A DNA stretch of 64,000 nt, taken from Deltaproteobacteria bacterium. GTDB lineage: Bacteria > Desulfobacterota > Desulfuromonadia > Geobacterales > Pseudopelobacteraceae. Where the stretch lies: NCBI GenBank assembly GCA_021778115.1, contig JAJYCS010000002.1, positions 1 to 64,000 on the forward strand. Direction: 5' to 3'. The notes below the pieces were generated by a model, which had not been told where the DNA came from, ran no database searches, and saw only the letters and a list, made by a program, of their open reading frames with translations. Below, piece after piece: positions 16,267 to 25,124 of the stretch; positions within the stretch are counted from its first letter, which is position 1, and every line of letters starts with the position of its first letter. The translations under genes and the position numbers were made by a program.

Positions 16267-17664
16267 CTAATCCGGCAGCTCGATGGTGAAACGGGCTCCT
16301 CCACTTGGGTTGTTAACCGCCTGCAGTCTGCCCTCCATATGTTTCTCGATGATTGCCTTGGCCATGTACAGGCCGATTCCGGAACCGCCCGGTCCTTTGG
16401 TTGTAAAGTATGGCTCGAAGATATGGGGCAGATCGGATGCCGGGATGCCGGCTCCGCTGTCCTCGATAGTTACGCGTGGGCCAAGGGCGCCCCGGTCTAT
16501 GGTTACCGTGATCAGTTGTGTTCCTCCCTCCTGCTCTTTCAGGGCATCAATGGCATTGTTGAGGATGTTCAGCAGTACCTGCAGATATTCAGCTTGATAG
16601 CCGATGACGGTTGGTGTCGCATCGGCTATCAGACGCCATTTAATCTGATGCTGCTCCAGGCGGGGTATGACAAAGTGCAGGGCCTGGTTGACGGCCACCT
16701 TAAGGTTAAAGGGGTGCGGTTGCTTCTCCTGACGGAAGAATATCCGGAAATCGTCGATGGTCTTTGACATGTACGTGATGATCTCCATCACGCTGCGCAC
16801 ATCGCTTGCCAGCTGCTCATCGCTTAACTCTCTGGATTGGCGCAGCAGTTGGATCCCCTGCACGTAGATGGCGATATTGTTCAGGGGCTGCCGCCACTGG
16901 TGGGCGATAGTATTCAGCACTTCTCCCATGGCGGCCTGGCGGCTCTGCTGCAGCAACAACTCGTCCTTGTGCCGCAGTTCGGCAACCGTTTCAGCTACCC
17001 GCTGTTCCAGCGTTCGGTTCAGCTCCTCCAGCTGCTGTTGATGGATCTTCAACTGTTCTTCGGCCCATTTCCGCTTGCTTATATCACGCACCAGCACGAT
17101 GCAGCACGGTCTGCCCTCCAGGACTGCGCAGCGCATGCTCACCTCCACCCAGAACTGGTGGCCGTCCTTGTGGGTGGACAGCCATTCGAAGAGCTGCGGT
17201 TGACCTGCGGCGGCCCGGTGGATCCATTCTAGGGCATCAACATCCCGGTAGGGAGCTTCATCGGTTCCGAGGCGGAACAGCCCCAGCTCCAGTGCTTCAT
17301 CGCGGTGGTAGCCGTACATCCGGCACATGGTAGCGTTTACATCCAGGATGCGGCCGGTATCGGCGTCGTGGATGAATATCGCGTCGCTTAAGAGATCGTA
17401 GATGGTGTGGAAACGCTCCTCGCTTTCAGTAAGCCTGGCGTTTGCCTCGGCCAGGATACGATGATCGCTGGTGATAAGGCGGTAAAGCAGCAGTGAGGTA
17501 AGCAGGACGAAGAGCCAGCCCTTGAATACCGCCAGCCGAGTCATAGTGGCGGGATTGTGTACCAGCCAGCCTACCATGGCATCGGAGGTCAGGATCCAAA
17601 TCCCGGCGAAAAAGGCGTAGATAGCGACAATGCGCAGCGTGGCAAGGTGGTTCGAGCGGCTCAT
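16267..17664 (-). CDS. Membrane PAS sensor histidine kinase
   Basis: 465 residues. Two membrane helices near residues 10-30 and 50-70, a PAS domain at about 80-200, a coiled linker (QLEELNRTLEQRVAETVAEL), an HWRQP-type dimerisation domain with His at about 255 (TIAHQWRQPLNN), and an ATPase domain with NILNNAIDAL, DSGAGIP and GPGGSGIGLYMAK. ATG 17664 overlaps the RMD1-like stop (ATGA); the longer upstream frame would run into that gene. No response regulator is adjacent. It ends 40 bases from the convergent diguanylate cyclase. Confidence 0.85.
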   Translation of the reverse strand: MSRSNHLATLRIVAIYAFFAGIWILTSDAMVGWLVHNPATMTRLAVFKGWLFVLLTSLLLYRLITSDHRILAEANARLTESEERFHTIYDLLSDAIFIHDADTGRILDVNATMCRMYGYHRDEALELGLFRLGTDEAPYRDVDALEWIHRAAAGQPQLFEWLSTHKDGHQFWVEVSMRCAVLEGRPCCIVLVRDISKRKWAEEQLKIHQQQLEELNRTLEQRVAETVAELRHKDELLLQQSRQAAMGEVLNTIAHQWRQPLNNIAIYVQGIQLLRQSRELSDEQLASDVRSVMEIITYMSKTIDDFRIFFRQEKQPHPFNLKVAVNQALHFVIPRLEQHQIKWRLIADATPTVIGYQAEYLQVLLNILNNAIDALKEQEGGTQLITVTIDRGALGPRVTIEDSGAGIPASDLPHIFEPYFTTKGPGGSGIGLYMAKAIIEKHMEGRLQAVNNPSGGARFTIELPD

Positions 17665-18488
17665 GGTGAGACCTTTAGATACTGCTGCCAGAGCGCCATG
17701 ACGATCTCGAAGGCGATCAGGATGATGATGATCCACTCCAGGCGGGCGGAACGGCGGGCGTGGGAGAGGTTGGCAAAGACGTCGGTGACCCCCAGCAGGG
17801 TCTCCGATTTATGTTTTATCTCGAGATAGCGCGGACGCAGCTCGAACAGACCGGCCATGGTGAGGTAGAACCGTTCGGCCGCGGCGTTGTCCCAGGTGAT
17901 GTCGGGCTTATCCAAGACCATGATCTGGGCGATGGAGGCGTATTTGAACCCCAGTACCGTGGCGGCCAGTTGCGCCAGGTCGCGGTCCGGCAGCTCCAGC
18001 TTCCCCTTTTTCAGGCGGGCGATCAGCCCCTCCACCTCGTCCAGCACCGCATCGGTCCGCTCTTCGATCCGCTCCAGGGCCACCGACTGGGCCAGCACCA
18101 GGCAGATGATCTCCTGGCAGGCCTGGCTGTACTCGGTCATGACGGCGGCATCGTTGGTGACCGTCGCCTCTCTGCCAGAGGCGACCTCAAGTCGATACTC
18201 TTCGCGGAACGGCAGCTGGGAACGGGCCTTCAGGCTGTCCGCGTAGCGGCCGATGCCGTCCAGAAAACGGCCCACCAGGTCATCGGAGCTGTTGAGAAAG
18301 ACCAGGGCGCCGAATGAATACAGGTAGACCTGCAGGTCGTCTCCTTCCTGACTGAGGGCGAAGGTGACCGGATTCAGATGCATTGGTTCTTCCCAGCGGT
18401 ATCTGCGGCCGAGGTTCAGTCTGGCGGCCAGGCGGTTCAGCTCCAGTTCGGCATCGAGGGCAAAGGCGGTAAAGGTGATCGACTCCAT
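17661..18488 (-). CDS. RMD1/DUF155 family protein
   Basis: 275 residues. The family includes yeast RMD1 and mitochondrial RMND1 proteins; bacterial members have no established role. Features: an N-terminal alpha/beta part with LYSFGALVFLNSS, a charged middle helix (ERIEERTDAVLDEVEGLI), FYLTMAGLFELRPRYLEIKHKSE, and one C-terminal membrane helix (LEWIIIILIAFEIVMALW) that would anchor it. It follows the Ppx/GppA gene by 2 bases and overlaps the kinase gene, so it is part of the sixA-led operon. Confidence 0.8.
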   Translation of the reverse strand: MESITFTAFALDAELELNRLAARLNLGRRYRWEEPMHLNPVTFALSQEGDDLQVYLYSFGALVFLNSSDDLVGRFLDGIGRYADSLKARSQLPFREEYRLEVASGREATVTNDAAVMTEYSQACQEIICLVLAQSVALERIEERTDAVLDEVEGLIARLKKGKLELPDRDLAQLAATVLGFKYASIAQIMVLDKPDITWDNAAAERFYLTMAGLFELRPRYLEIKHKSETLLGVTDVFANLSHARRSARLEWIIIILIAFEIVMALWQQYLKVSP

Positions 18489-18490
18489 GG

Positions 18491-20035
18491 CTAGTCCCTG
18501 TGCCCGTCGGTCTGCACCCCGAACACCACCTGCAGGCCGAAGGCCTTTTCAAACAGCTCCTTCTTGGCGCTGCCGCCGAACAGCTCAACGGTCAGGTCAT
18601 CGGCGCCGTACAGCACCATGCGGGCCACCCGGCCAAGCAGTTCGCAAGAGATGCGTCCCACTGCGCCACACCGGCGGCGGTCCAGACCGTCGGCCAGGCG
18701 CAGGATGCCGCCGAGCCGGCAGACCAGGGTCTGCTCCCGCTCCGTAAGCTTCTGAAACGGTTCGTGCTTCTTCTTGGGGAGCGCCTTGCGGTGATAGCGA
18801 GCCACCTGGGCCGCCTGTTCCCGCTCCCGGGGGGAGAGGCCGAACAGGGCCGCGTGCCGTATCAGGTGGTAGGAGTGCTTGTGGTGGCTCTCGTAGTTGA
18901 TCCAGGCGCCGCAGTCGTGGAGTATGGCGGCGGTCTCCAGGATCACCCGCTCCCGTTTCTTCAAGGAGCAGGGGACGGCCAGGTCGTCGAAGAGGGAGAG
19001 GGCGAGGCGGGCCACCTGGAGGGCATGTCCCTCCTCGATCTGGCAGTTACGGCCGAACTCCAGTACGCCATCGCGCCAGGAGCGGGGGGGCTGGGTCTGA
19101 CCGGAGAGCCCATGCCGCTCCAGGGCCTGCAGGATTACCCCTTCGCGGATCCCCCGGCCGTTCACCAGCAGGGCGTTGGTGTCGAAGAACTCCATCAGTG
19201 TATCCACCAGAACCACCCCGGCCACGATGATATCGGCCCGGTCGGGGGAGAGGCCGGGGAGGGTCTTCCGTTCCGCAAGGGGCTTGCGCTGCAGCATGGC
19301 CAGGATATGTACCACCTCGGTGCGGAGTACGGTCATGCCGTGGACCGCGGGCAACTCCTCGCGGCGGTAGGCCAGCACCATCTGAGCGATGGTGGTGATG
19401 GTGCCGCCTGAACCGACCAGCAGGGGGAGGCGCAGCTTGCCGTTGCCAAAGCGCTCCTTGAGCTGCTTGCGGATATGACGTCGTAACCGTGCCACCGCCT
19501 CGTCCCGGATCGGATCCCCCCGCAGGAACCGTTCGGTCATCACCACCGCCCCAAGTTCCAGGGAGTAATGCTCCTCAATGATCGCCCCCTGGGCCGTGGT
19601 CAGCTCCACGCTGCCCCCCCCCACATCCAGGACGCCGTAGCGCTGTCCCTGCAGGTCGAAGTTGCGCAGGGCCGACTGGGAGGCCAGGGCTGCCTCCTCC
19701 TCGCCGCTGATGACCCGTATCGGCACCCCCAGGATCGCCTCCAGCCGTGCCACCAGCGAGGGGCCGTTATCGGCGCTACGCACGGCGCTGGTGGCCACCA
19801 CCTCAACCCCGGCGACCCCCAACCCCCGTATTAGCTTGGCCATGCGGCTTATGGCCTGTTCGGCGCGCCCTGCGGCGGCCTCGCTGATGGCACCGCTGGC
19901 CGCGATCCCTTCCCCCAGTCTGACGGTCTCCTTTTCGTCGTCGAGGATCCGGTAGCTGCTGCCGGAGGCCTCCACCACGATGCAGCGGATGGAGTTGGTG
20001 CCGATATCGATGGCGGCCAGGCGGTGCCTTTTCAT
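18491..20035 (-). CDS. Ppx/GppA exopolyphosphatase/pppGpp phosphohydrolase
   Basis: 514 residues. The N-terminal actin-like ATPase fold has AAIDIGTNSIR, VISGEEEAAL, VLDVGGGSVEL and VGSGGTITTIA, all typical of Ppx/GppA. The C-terminal third is an HD-like domain (AAILHDCGAWINYESHHKHS), as in longer family members. It removes terminal phosphate from polyphosphate and/or converts pppGpp to ppGpp. ATG 20035 follows GGGGAGAG. The adjacent CHAD gene, whose domain class binds polyphosphate, favours the polyphosphate role. The end is 2 bases from the RMD1-like gene. Confidence 0.9.
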   Translation of the reverse strand: MKRHRLAAIDIGTNSIRCIVVEASGSSYRILDDEKETVRLGEGIAASGAISEAAAGRAEQAISRMAKLIRGLGVAGVEVVATSAVRSADNGPSLVARLEAILGVPIRVISGEEEAALASQSALRNFDLQGQRYGVLDVGGGSVELTTAQGAIIEEHYSLELGAVVMTERFLRGDPIRDEAVARLRRHIRKQLKERFGNGKLRLPLLVGSGGTITTIAQMVLAYRREELPAVHGMTVLRTEVVHILAMLQRKPLAERKTLPGLSPDRADIIVAGVVLVDTLMEFFDTNALLVNGRGIREGVILQALERHGLSGQTQPPRSWRDGVLEFGRNCQIEEGHALQVARLALSLFDDLAVPCSLKKRERVILETAAILHDCGAWINYESHHKHSYHLIRHAALFGLSPREREQAAQVARYHRKALPKKKHEPFQKLTEREQTLVCRLGGILRLADGLDRRRCGAVGRISCELLGRVARMVLYGADDLTVELFGGSAKKELFEKAFGLQVVFGVQTDGHRD

Positions 20036-20049
20036 CTGCGCTCTCCCCG

Positions 20050-20868
20050 TCATGCCGTGTAGTGATACTGCAGCGGCTGTTTCATGAGCAGCTGCGTGAA
20101 ACGCCGTACCAGCTGCAGGCGCCGGCGTTGCATCCGGGCCGTGGTCCGTTCCCGTGTCTCCGCCGTGAGGCCGGTGTCCTGCTGCAGCTGGGTCAGCAGG
20201 AGTTCACGGTCGTTCAGATCCCCCAGGAGGCCCTGGTAGGTCTTGAGCTGCGCCAGCAGGGTGGTCTGATCCCGGCCGGTGAGCTGCTCCAGCAGCTCGG
20301 TGAAGTAGCGCCATTTCTTGATGGCGATCCGCAGGGCATGGCGCTCGATGGCCAGCTCCGCCAGGCGTGGGAGCTGCAAAAGGTCATGGATCGGCCGGTA
20401 GAGCGTCAGGCTGTGGGAGGAGAGCAGGCCGGCGAGCCGTCCCCCGGCTGGCATGCGGGCCGCAGCATCCCGAAGGCCCCGCTGCAGGCGTTTGCAGGGG
20501 AGCTCCTCCACGAGCCGCAGTATCCTGCGGCTCTCACGGCGCCGCCGGTGGGCAAGGTCCCCTAGAAGGGGGGTCAGGTCGGGCTCCTCGAGTTCCTGTA
20601 GGAGACGGCGGCTCTCGTCGAGGTTTCGCAGCTGTCCCAACTCTCGGGTAAGGCCCCGGATCGGCCGTCGCAGCCGCCGTAGCGCCCGACGGCCCACCGC
20701 CGGTTCCAGAAGATCGATGAGGGCACGGAGGCGGCGGCTCCCCACCCGGAGGTCGTGGATCGCCTCCTCGCCGCACCCTGCCGCGATCACCCCCTGCCGC
20801 AGGCGCACAAGCGTGGCCCAATGGTGGTCGAGAAGGGCCGGCAACGGCATCGGGGCGCTATCCGGCAC
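20050..20868 (-). CDS. CHAD-domain protein
   Basis: 272 residues, a stand-alone CHAD domain. It is all helical and very Arg-rich, with EAIHDLRVGSRRLRAL near residue 35, a second block LRNLDESRRLLQEL, HALRIAIKKWRYFTELL, and LLGDLNDRELLLTQL. CHAD domains bind polyphosphate through basic clefts and are often tied to polyphosphate granules. Placed directly between sixA and ppx in an operon. The start is ATG 20868, 2 bases after the sixA stop. Confidence 0.88.
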   Translation of the reverse strand: MPDSAPMPLPALLDHHWATLVRLRQGVIAAGCGEEAIHDLRVGSRRLRALIDLLEPAVGRRALRRLRRPIRGLTRELGQLRNLDESRRLLQELEEPDLTPLLGDLAHRRRRESRRILRLVEELPCKRLQRGLRDAAARMPAGGRLAGLLSSHSLTLYRPIHDLLQLPRLAELAIERHALRIAIKKWRYFTELLEQLTGRDQTTLLAQLKTYQGLLGDLNDRELLLTQLQQDTGLTAETRERTTARMQRRRLQLVRRFTQLLMKQPLQYHYTA

Positions 20869-20870
20869 GG

Positions 20871-21386
20871 TCAGGACTGTCTGGCCAGGGCCTTGCGGGG
20901 GGTGGTAACCAGCTTCTTGCCCCCGGCGGCATACCAGCTGAATTGGGCGAAATGATCCTGTTTTTCCGGTTTCCAGCGGAGGGCCAGACAGGCCCCTTTG
21001 TGCAGGGGGGAGCTATGCTCGAGCCCCAGAAGCTGTGCCGCCACCCGGGAGAGGTGCGGTTCGTGTCCCACCAGCAGGATGGCGTGCAGCTTTCCGGCCT
21101 CACGCAACAGCCGGACGGTCTCTTCCGGGTCGGCCTCACCGGTAAGGGAGGGGTGGGCCGCCACCACGGCGTCACGCCCCACCTGGGCCGCCAGCAGTTC
21201 GGCGGTCTGTACCGCCCGTACCCGGGGACTGGTGATGATCAGGTCGGGGCGCACCTTCAGCTTCTTCAGGCGCCGGGCCTGTTTGGCCGCCAGCTTGCGG
21301 CCGCTGCCGGTCAGGTGCCGGAGCTCGTCGGCCATTCCTTCACGGGGTTCCAGGGCCTCGGCATGCCGTACCAGATAGATGTTCAT
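20871..21386 (-). CDS. sixA: Phosphohistidine phosphatase SixA
   Basis: 171 residues. A histidine-phosphatase-superfamily protein: YLVRHAEA at the N-terminus with the catalytic His, ITSPRVRAVQTAEL with the second Arg, and LLVGHEPHLS with the second His. SixA removes phosphate from His on HPt or PTS proteins. Strong AAGGAGAGG ribosome site before ATG 21386. It heads the sixA-CHAD-Ppx-RMD1-kinase operon. Some relatives near CHAD genes may act on other phosphates. Confidence 0.88.
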   Translation of the reverse strand: MNIYLVRHAEALEPREGMADELRHLTGSGRKLAAKQARRLKKLKVRPDLIITSPRVRAVQTAELLAAQVGRDAVVAAHPSLTGEADPEETVRLLREAGKLHAILLVGHEPHLSRVAAQLLGLEHSSPLHKGACLALRWKPEKQDHFAQFSWYAAGGKKLVTTPRKALARQS

Positions 21387-21430
21387 GGCGATTCCTCTCC
21401 TTGGCGGATATCACTACTGCTCCGGCAGCC

Positions 21431-21459
21431 AGTCTATCCGTTGCCGTGGCGCCGCTCAA
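21431..21459 (-). promoter_or_regulatory. Predicted sigma-70 promoter of the sixA operon
   Basis: On the minus strand TTGAGC (21454-21459), 17-base spacer, TAGACT (21431-21436), about 45 bases before the sixA start. About 20-30 bases further upstream CGTCACA and TGTTACA occur 10 apart, resembling a Pho box but with spacing one short of the usual 11. Confidence 0.5.
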
Positions 21460-21510
21460 GGCCCAGGGATGATTGTTGCGCAATTGTAACATGGTGTGAC
21501 GGCCTGTGGC

Positions 21511-21546
21511 GAAAAAAACGGGTCGCGGCATCCGCCGTCGACCCGA
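21511..21546 (-). terminator. Intrinsic terminator downstream of pit
   Basis: On the minus strand ATCGGGTCGACGGC pairs with GCCGCGACCCG with minor mismatch, followed by seven T residues. A second, stronger stem without a T tract lies at 21636-21671. Confidence 0.75.
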
Positions 21547-21635
21547 TCACAAGGGGGAAAGATCGTGAGCGATGGTAGCGGAGCGACGTGACGGTGGTGT
21601 GAAGGATGGGTGATAATTCGGTGACGCCGGTCTGT

Positions 21636-21671
21636 CCCCTCCTGACGGCGGCAGAACGCCGTCGGGAGGGG
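21636..21671 (-). terminator. Strong hairpin directly after pit
   Basis: CCCCTCCTGACGGCG and CGCCGTCGGGAGGGG form a 15-bp stem with one wobble pair and a six-base loop, four bases after the pit stop. There is no T tract, so it may stabilise the 3' end while termination happens at the hairpin 100 bases on. Confidence 0.5.
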
Positions 21672-21674
21672 TGA

Positions 21675-22676
21675 TTACCTGCCAAAGAAGGGGGTGAGCC
21701 CCTGATAGGTGAGAAAGGCCATGATCGCTGCGGCCGGTATGGTGAGAATCCAGGCCCAGAGGATCCGGTAGGCCACATTCCAGTTAACCGCGGTCAGGCG
21801 TTTTGAGACCCCCACCCCCAGGATGGCGGAGGTGATGACGTGGGTGGTGCTGACCGGCATCCCGAAGGAGGCGGCCCCCATGATGACGCTGGCCGAGGCG
21901 GTCTCCACGCAGAAGCCGTGTACCGGCTGCAGCTTGACGAAGTCCTTGCCGATGGTCTTGATGATCCGCCAGCCCCCTGCGGCGGTACCCAGGCCCATGG
22001 CGATGGCGCAGCAGATCTTGACCCAGGTGGGGACGTCGAAGGTGGGGATGAGGCCGTATGAGAGCAGGGCCATGGTGATCACCCCCATGGATTTCTGGGC
22101 ATCGGCGGTGCCGTGGGAGAAGGCCATCAGGGCCGCCGACGCCACCTGCAGGCGTCGGAAGCCGTTGTTGAGGCCGCTGGGGGCCTGTTTGCGGAACAAC
22201 CACATCAGCAGCACCATGAACAGAAAACCCATGATGACGCCGACAATGGGGGAGATGATCAGCCCCAGCACGATGTTCTTGAGACCCCACCAGTGCAGGA
22301 CATCGGGGCCGGCATGGGCGATGACCGCACCGATCAGTCCGCCGATGATGGCGTGGGAGGAGGAGGCCGGCATGCCGTAGTACCAGGTGATCAGGTCCCA
22401 GATGATCGCCCCCAGGATACCTGCCAGCACCACCAGCTGGGTGACGTGGCCGGCATCGACGATCCCCTTGCCGATGGTGGTGGCCACCTTGGTGGAGACC
22501 ATGGCGCCGGCAAAGTTGAGGATGGCGGCCATGAAGATCGCCCCCTTGATCGACAGGGCCCGGGTGGAGACGCAGGTGGCGATGGCGTTGGCGGTATCAT
22601 GGAAGCCGTTTACGTAATCAAAGATCAGGGCCGAGGCGATGACCAGGACCAGCAGCAACAGGGTGACCTCATGCAT
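21675..22676 (-). CDS. pit: Inorganic phosphate transporter, Pit family
   Basis: 333 residues, multi-helix membrane protein. Duplicated PiT signatures are present: DYVNGFHDTANAIATCVSTR near residue 20 and a second half with MAFSHGTADAQKSMGV near residue 190, both ending in the conserved phosphate-binding Asn/Asp positions. It mediates low-affinity phosphate uptake or export. The start overlaps the end of the DUF47 gene, the usual pairing in bacteria and archaea. Confidence 0.93.
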   Translation of the reverse strand: MHEVTLLLLVLVIASALIFDYVNGFHDTANAIATCVSTRALSIKGAIFMAAILNFAGAMVSTKVATTIGKGIVDAGHVTQLVVLAGILGAIIWDLITWYYGMPASSSHAIIGGLIGAVIAHAGPDVLHWWGLKNIVLGLIISPIVGVIMGFLFMVLLMWLFRKQAPSGLNNGFRRLQVASAALMAFSHGTADAQKSMGVITMALLSYGLIPTFDVPTWVKICCAIAMGLGTAAGGWRIIKTIGKDFVKLQPVHGFCVETASASVIMGAASFGMPVSTTHVITSAILGVGVSKRLTAVNWNVAYRILWAWILTIPAAAIMAFLTYQGLTPFFGR

Positions 22677-23286
22677 TTTTCACCACCACGCTTTCCAGGA
22701 TATTGGCGGCGTCCTCGCATTTGTCGGTGGTCTTCTCCAGGGTCTCGTAGATCTCTTTCCACTTGATCAGGCGGATCGGGTCCTGCTCCTCATCGAACAG
22801 GTGGCTGATGGCGCTGCGGCAGACCTGGTCCGCCTCGTTTTCAAAGACGTTGATCTCCACGCAACAGGCGTAGATATCGGCGTCCTTCCCCCCCAGGTGC
22901 TGCAGGGCGCGGTCGATGGCGAGGCAGGCGTTGAGGATGATCCGCGTCAGCTCACGGGCATCGTCGGTGGGGCTGTCCACGTGGTACATGACGAACCGCT
23001 GCGCAGAGGCGTCGATCAGATCGAGGATATCGTCCAGGGCCCCGGCCAGGGCGTAGATATCCTCACGGTCGAAGGGGGTGATGAAGGTCTTGTTCAGCTT
23101 GCGGATGATCTCGTGGGTCTGGCTGTCCCCCCGATGCTCCGTCTCCTTGATGGCCCGCTGGCTTGCCACCGGATCGCGGTACTCGGCCAGCATGTCGTGC
23201 AGCTGCTGAGCCCCCTCGATGATGATGGTGCCCATCTGGCGGAACAGCTCGAAGAACTTCTCGTCCTTGGGGATCAGTCCAAACAT
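22669..23286 (-). CDS. DUF47 (PhoU-like) Pit accessory protein
   Basis: 205 residues, all-helical. Typical blocks are MFGLIPKDEKFFELFRQMG, ATEHRGD-like KETEHRGDSQTHEIIRKL with metal-binding Glu/Asp, FITPFDREDIYAL, and CVEINVFENEADQVCR. DUF47 proteins accompany Pit transporters and probably regulate them, in the way PhoU does for Pst. ATG 23286 follows AAGGAG. It lies 104 bases after phoR, behind a strong hairpin. Confidence 0.88.
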   Translation of the reverse strand: MFGLIPKDEKFFELFRQMGTIIIEGAQQLHDMLAEYRDPVASQRAIKETEHRGDSQTHEIIRKLNKTFITPFDREDIYALAGALDDILDLIDASAQRFVMYHVDSPTDDARELTRIILNACLAIDRALQHLGGKDADIYACCVEINVFENEADQVCRSAISHLFDEEQDPIRLIKWKEIYETLEKTTDKCEDAANILESVVVKNA

Positions 23287-23316
23287 GAAAGCGGCTCCTT
23301 GCATGGCGGAAAATGG

Positions 23317-23346
23317 CCCGGTTGTGACGGACTGGTCACAACCGGG
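23317..23346 (-). promoter_or_regulatory. 12-bp perfect hairpin between phoR and the DUF47 gene
   Basis: CCCGGTTGTGAC and GTCACAACCGGG pair perfectly around a six-base loop. On the minus strand it is followed by CCATTTTCC, a weak T tract. It could act as a partial terminator between phoBR and the transport genes, or as an mRNA stabiliser. Confidence 0.5.
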
Positions 23347-23390
23347 TTACCATACTGGAGACCGCGTTATCCCTGCAACAGTTTTCGCAC

Positions 23391-25124
23391 TCAGCCCCGT
23401 TTGAGCAGGACCGTGAAGCAGCTTCCCCGACCGGGCTCGCTCTGCACCTGCACCTGGCCGCCATGGAGCTGGACGATATGCTTCACAATGGCCAGGCCCA
23501 GTCCGGTGCCGCCCGCCTCCCGGCTGCGGGCGCCGTCCACCCGGTAGAACCGTTCGAAGATACGGGGCAGGTCTTTCGGCGGGATGCCGATGCCGGTGTC
23601 GGTAACGGTGAGAGCCACCTGATCGCCCCGGAGCTCGCCCCCCAGGGCGACGGCGCCGCCGGCGGGGGTGTATTTGATGGCGTTGTCCAGCAGATTGAGG
23701 AGGACCTGTTCCAGACGGCCATGGTCGGCCAGGGCTGTAAGGGGTGGATCGGGCAGGGCGAGGGTCAGCGTTATCCCTTGTTTGTGGGCATGTTCACCCA
23801 TCAGCAGGGATGCCTTGCGCAGCATGGCGCAGGTATCCACCGGCGCCAGGGTCAGGGCCGTCTCCTTCGATTCCAAGCGGGAGAGGGTCAGGATGTCGTT
23901 GATCAGGTTGGTAAGCCGTTCAGCATGGCTGGCAATGACGCCGATGAACTGGCGGCTCCGTTCCGGGTCACTCTGCAGGCCGTTGTCCAACAGGGTCTCG
24001 GCATACCCCTTGATCACCGCCACCGGGGTTCTGAGCTCGTGGGAGGCGTTGGCCACGAAGTCACGACGGATCGCCTCGGCCCGTTTCAGGGCGCTAATGT
24101 CGTGGAAGACCGCCACCGTCCCCTGCCGGTCTCCCAGGGGGACCCAGTGGGTCGAGAGGGTGACCCCATCCGGCAGGGAAAGGGGGGCCAGCACCTCGTC
24201 AGAGGTACGGCGGTGTTGTTCATAGGCCTGCAGCAGGTCCGGGTGACGGCAGACCTCCGCCACGGTCCTGCCCAGCAGATCGCCGGTAAGCCCCAGCTGT
24301 CCTCGCAGCGCAGGGTTGACCAGGGTGATCTCGCCCCGCTCGTTGAGCACCATCACCCCCTCACCCATCCCGTGCAGGATGGCGGTCAGACGCTGGCGTT
24401 CAGCGGCCAGGCTCGCCATCTGGCTCTCCAGGCGGTCCGCCATCTGGTTCAGGACCTGCCCCAGCGAGCCGATTTCGTCTTCCCCCCGTGAGGGTATCCT
24501 GATTCCCCGCTCTCCGGCGCCGAAACGGGCTGCGGCATCGGCCATGGAACGCAAGGGGCGGGCAACGAGACTGGCCAGGAGGGCGGAGAAGAGGAGGGCC
24601 AGCAGCAGTACGGCAGCGGTGGCTCCACCCAGCACGGCATGCAAGGAACGCCGGGCGGCATCGAGATACTCAAGGGGCAGGGCCAGACGAACCACCCCGC
24701 CCCAGCGGCCGTCGGGGATGGCCAGATAGAGCATGGTCACCCGCAGGGTCTCGGAGTAGCGCAGGGAACTGCCGATGCCGGTTTTTAACGCCTGCTGCAC
24801 CTCGGGGCGCTGGAGGTGGTTCTCCATGGCAGGGACCTGATCCCCCGGCAGATTGGAATCACCCATGACCCGGCCATCGGGGGCGATCAGGGTCACCCGT
24901 GCCCTGATGGCACGACCCACCTGCTCGGCGAGATGCTGCGGGGAGCGGGGCGCGCCGGTTGCCGTTAGCAACAGACGGGCCAGTTGGGCCTGGTGCAGAA
25001 GGTTCTCCCGGCTCTCCGCCACGAGCCGCCCTTCGAGGGTGCGGTTTACGTACCAGAGGAGGCTACCGGCCAGGAGCAGGGCCAGGATCAGGTAGGAGAG
25101 GAACAGTTTCCAGCGGAAGGTCAT
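23391..25124 (-). CDS. phoR: Phosphate regulon sensor kinase PhoR
   Basis: 577 residues. Two membrane helices (about 7-25 and 165-190) flank a periplasmic sensor of about 130 residues, larger than in E. coli. A HAMP segment (LVARPLRSMADAAARFGAGE), a PAS (ILHGMGEGVMVLNERGEI), a phospho-acceptor FVANASHELRTPVAVIKGY with His near 370, and an ATPase domain with [19 protein letters not shown] and [14 protein letters not shown] follow. It overlaps phoB by 4 bases. It phosphorylates PhoB when phosphate is low; the Pst/PhoU apparatus usually feeds the signal. Confidence 0.92.
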   Translation of the reverse strand: MTFRWKLFLSYLILALLLAGSLLWYVNRTLEGRLVAESRENLLHQAQLARLLLTATGAPRSPQHLAEQVGRAIRARVTLIAPDGRVMGDSNLPGDQVPAMENHLQRPEVQQALKTGIGSSLRYSETLRVTMLYLAIPDGRWGGVVRLALPLEYLDAARRSLHAVLGGATAAVLLLALLFSALLASLVARPLRSMADAAARFGAGERGIRIPSRGEDEIGSLGQVLNQMADRLESQMASLAAERQRLTAILHGMGEGVMVLNERGEITLVNPALRGQLGLTGDLLGRTVAEVCRHPDLLQAYEQHRRTSDEVLAPLSLPDGVTLSTHWVPLGDRQGTVAVFHDISALKRAEAIRRDFVANASHELRTPVAVIKGYAETLLDNGLQSDPERSRQFIGVIASHAERLTNLINDILTLSRLESKETALTLAPVDTCAMLRKASLLMGEHAHKQGITLTLALPDPPLTALADHGRLEQVLLNLLDNAIKYTPAGGAVALGGELRGDQVALTVTDTGIGIPPKDLPRIFERFYRVDGARSREAGGTGLGLAIVKHIVQLHGGQVQVQSEPGRGSCFTVLLKRG

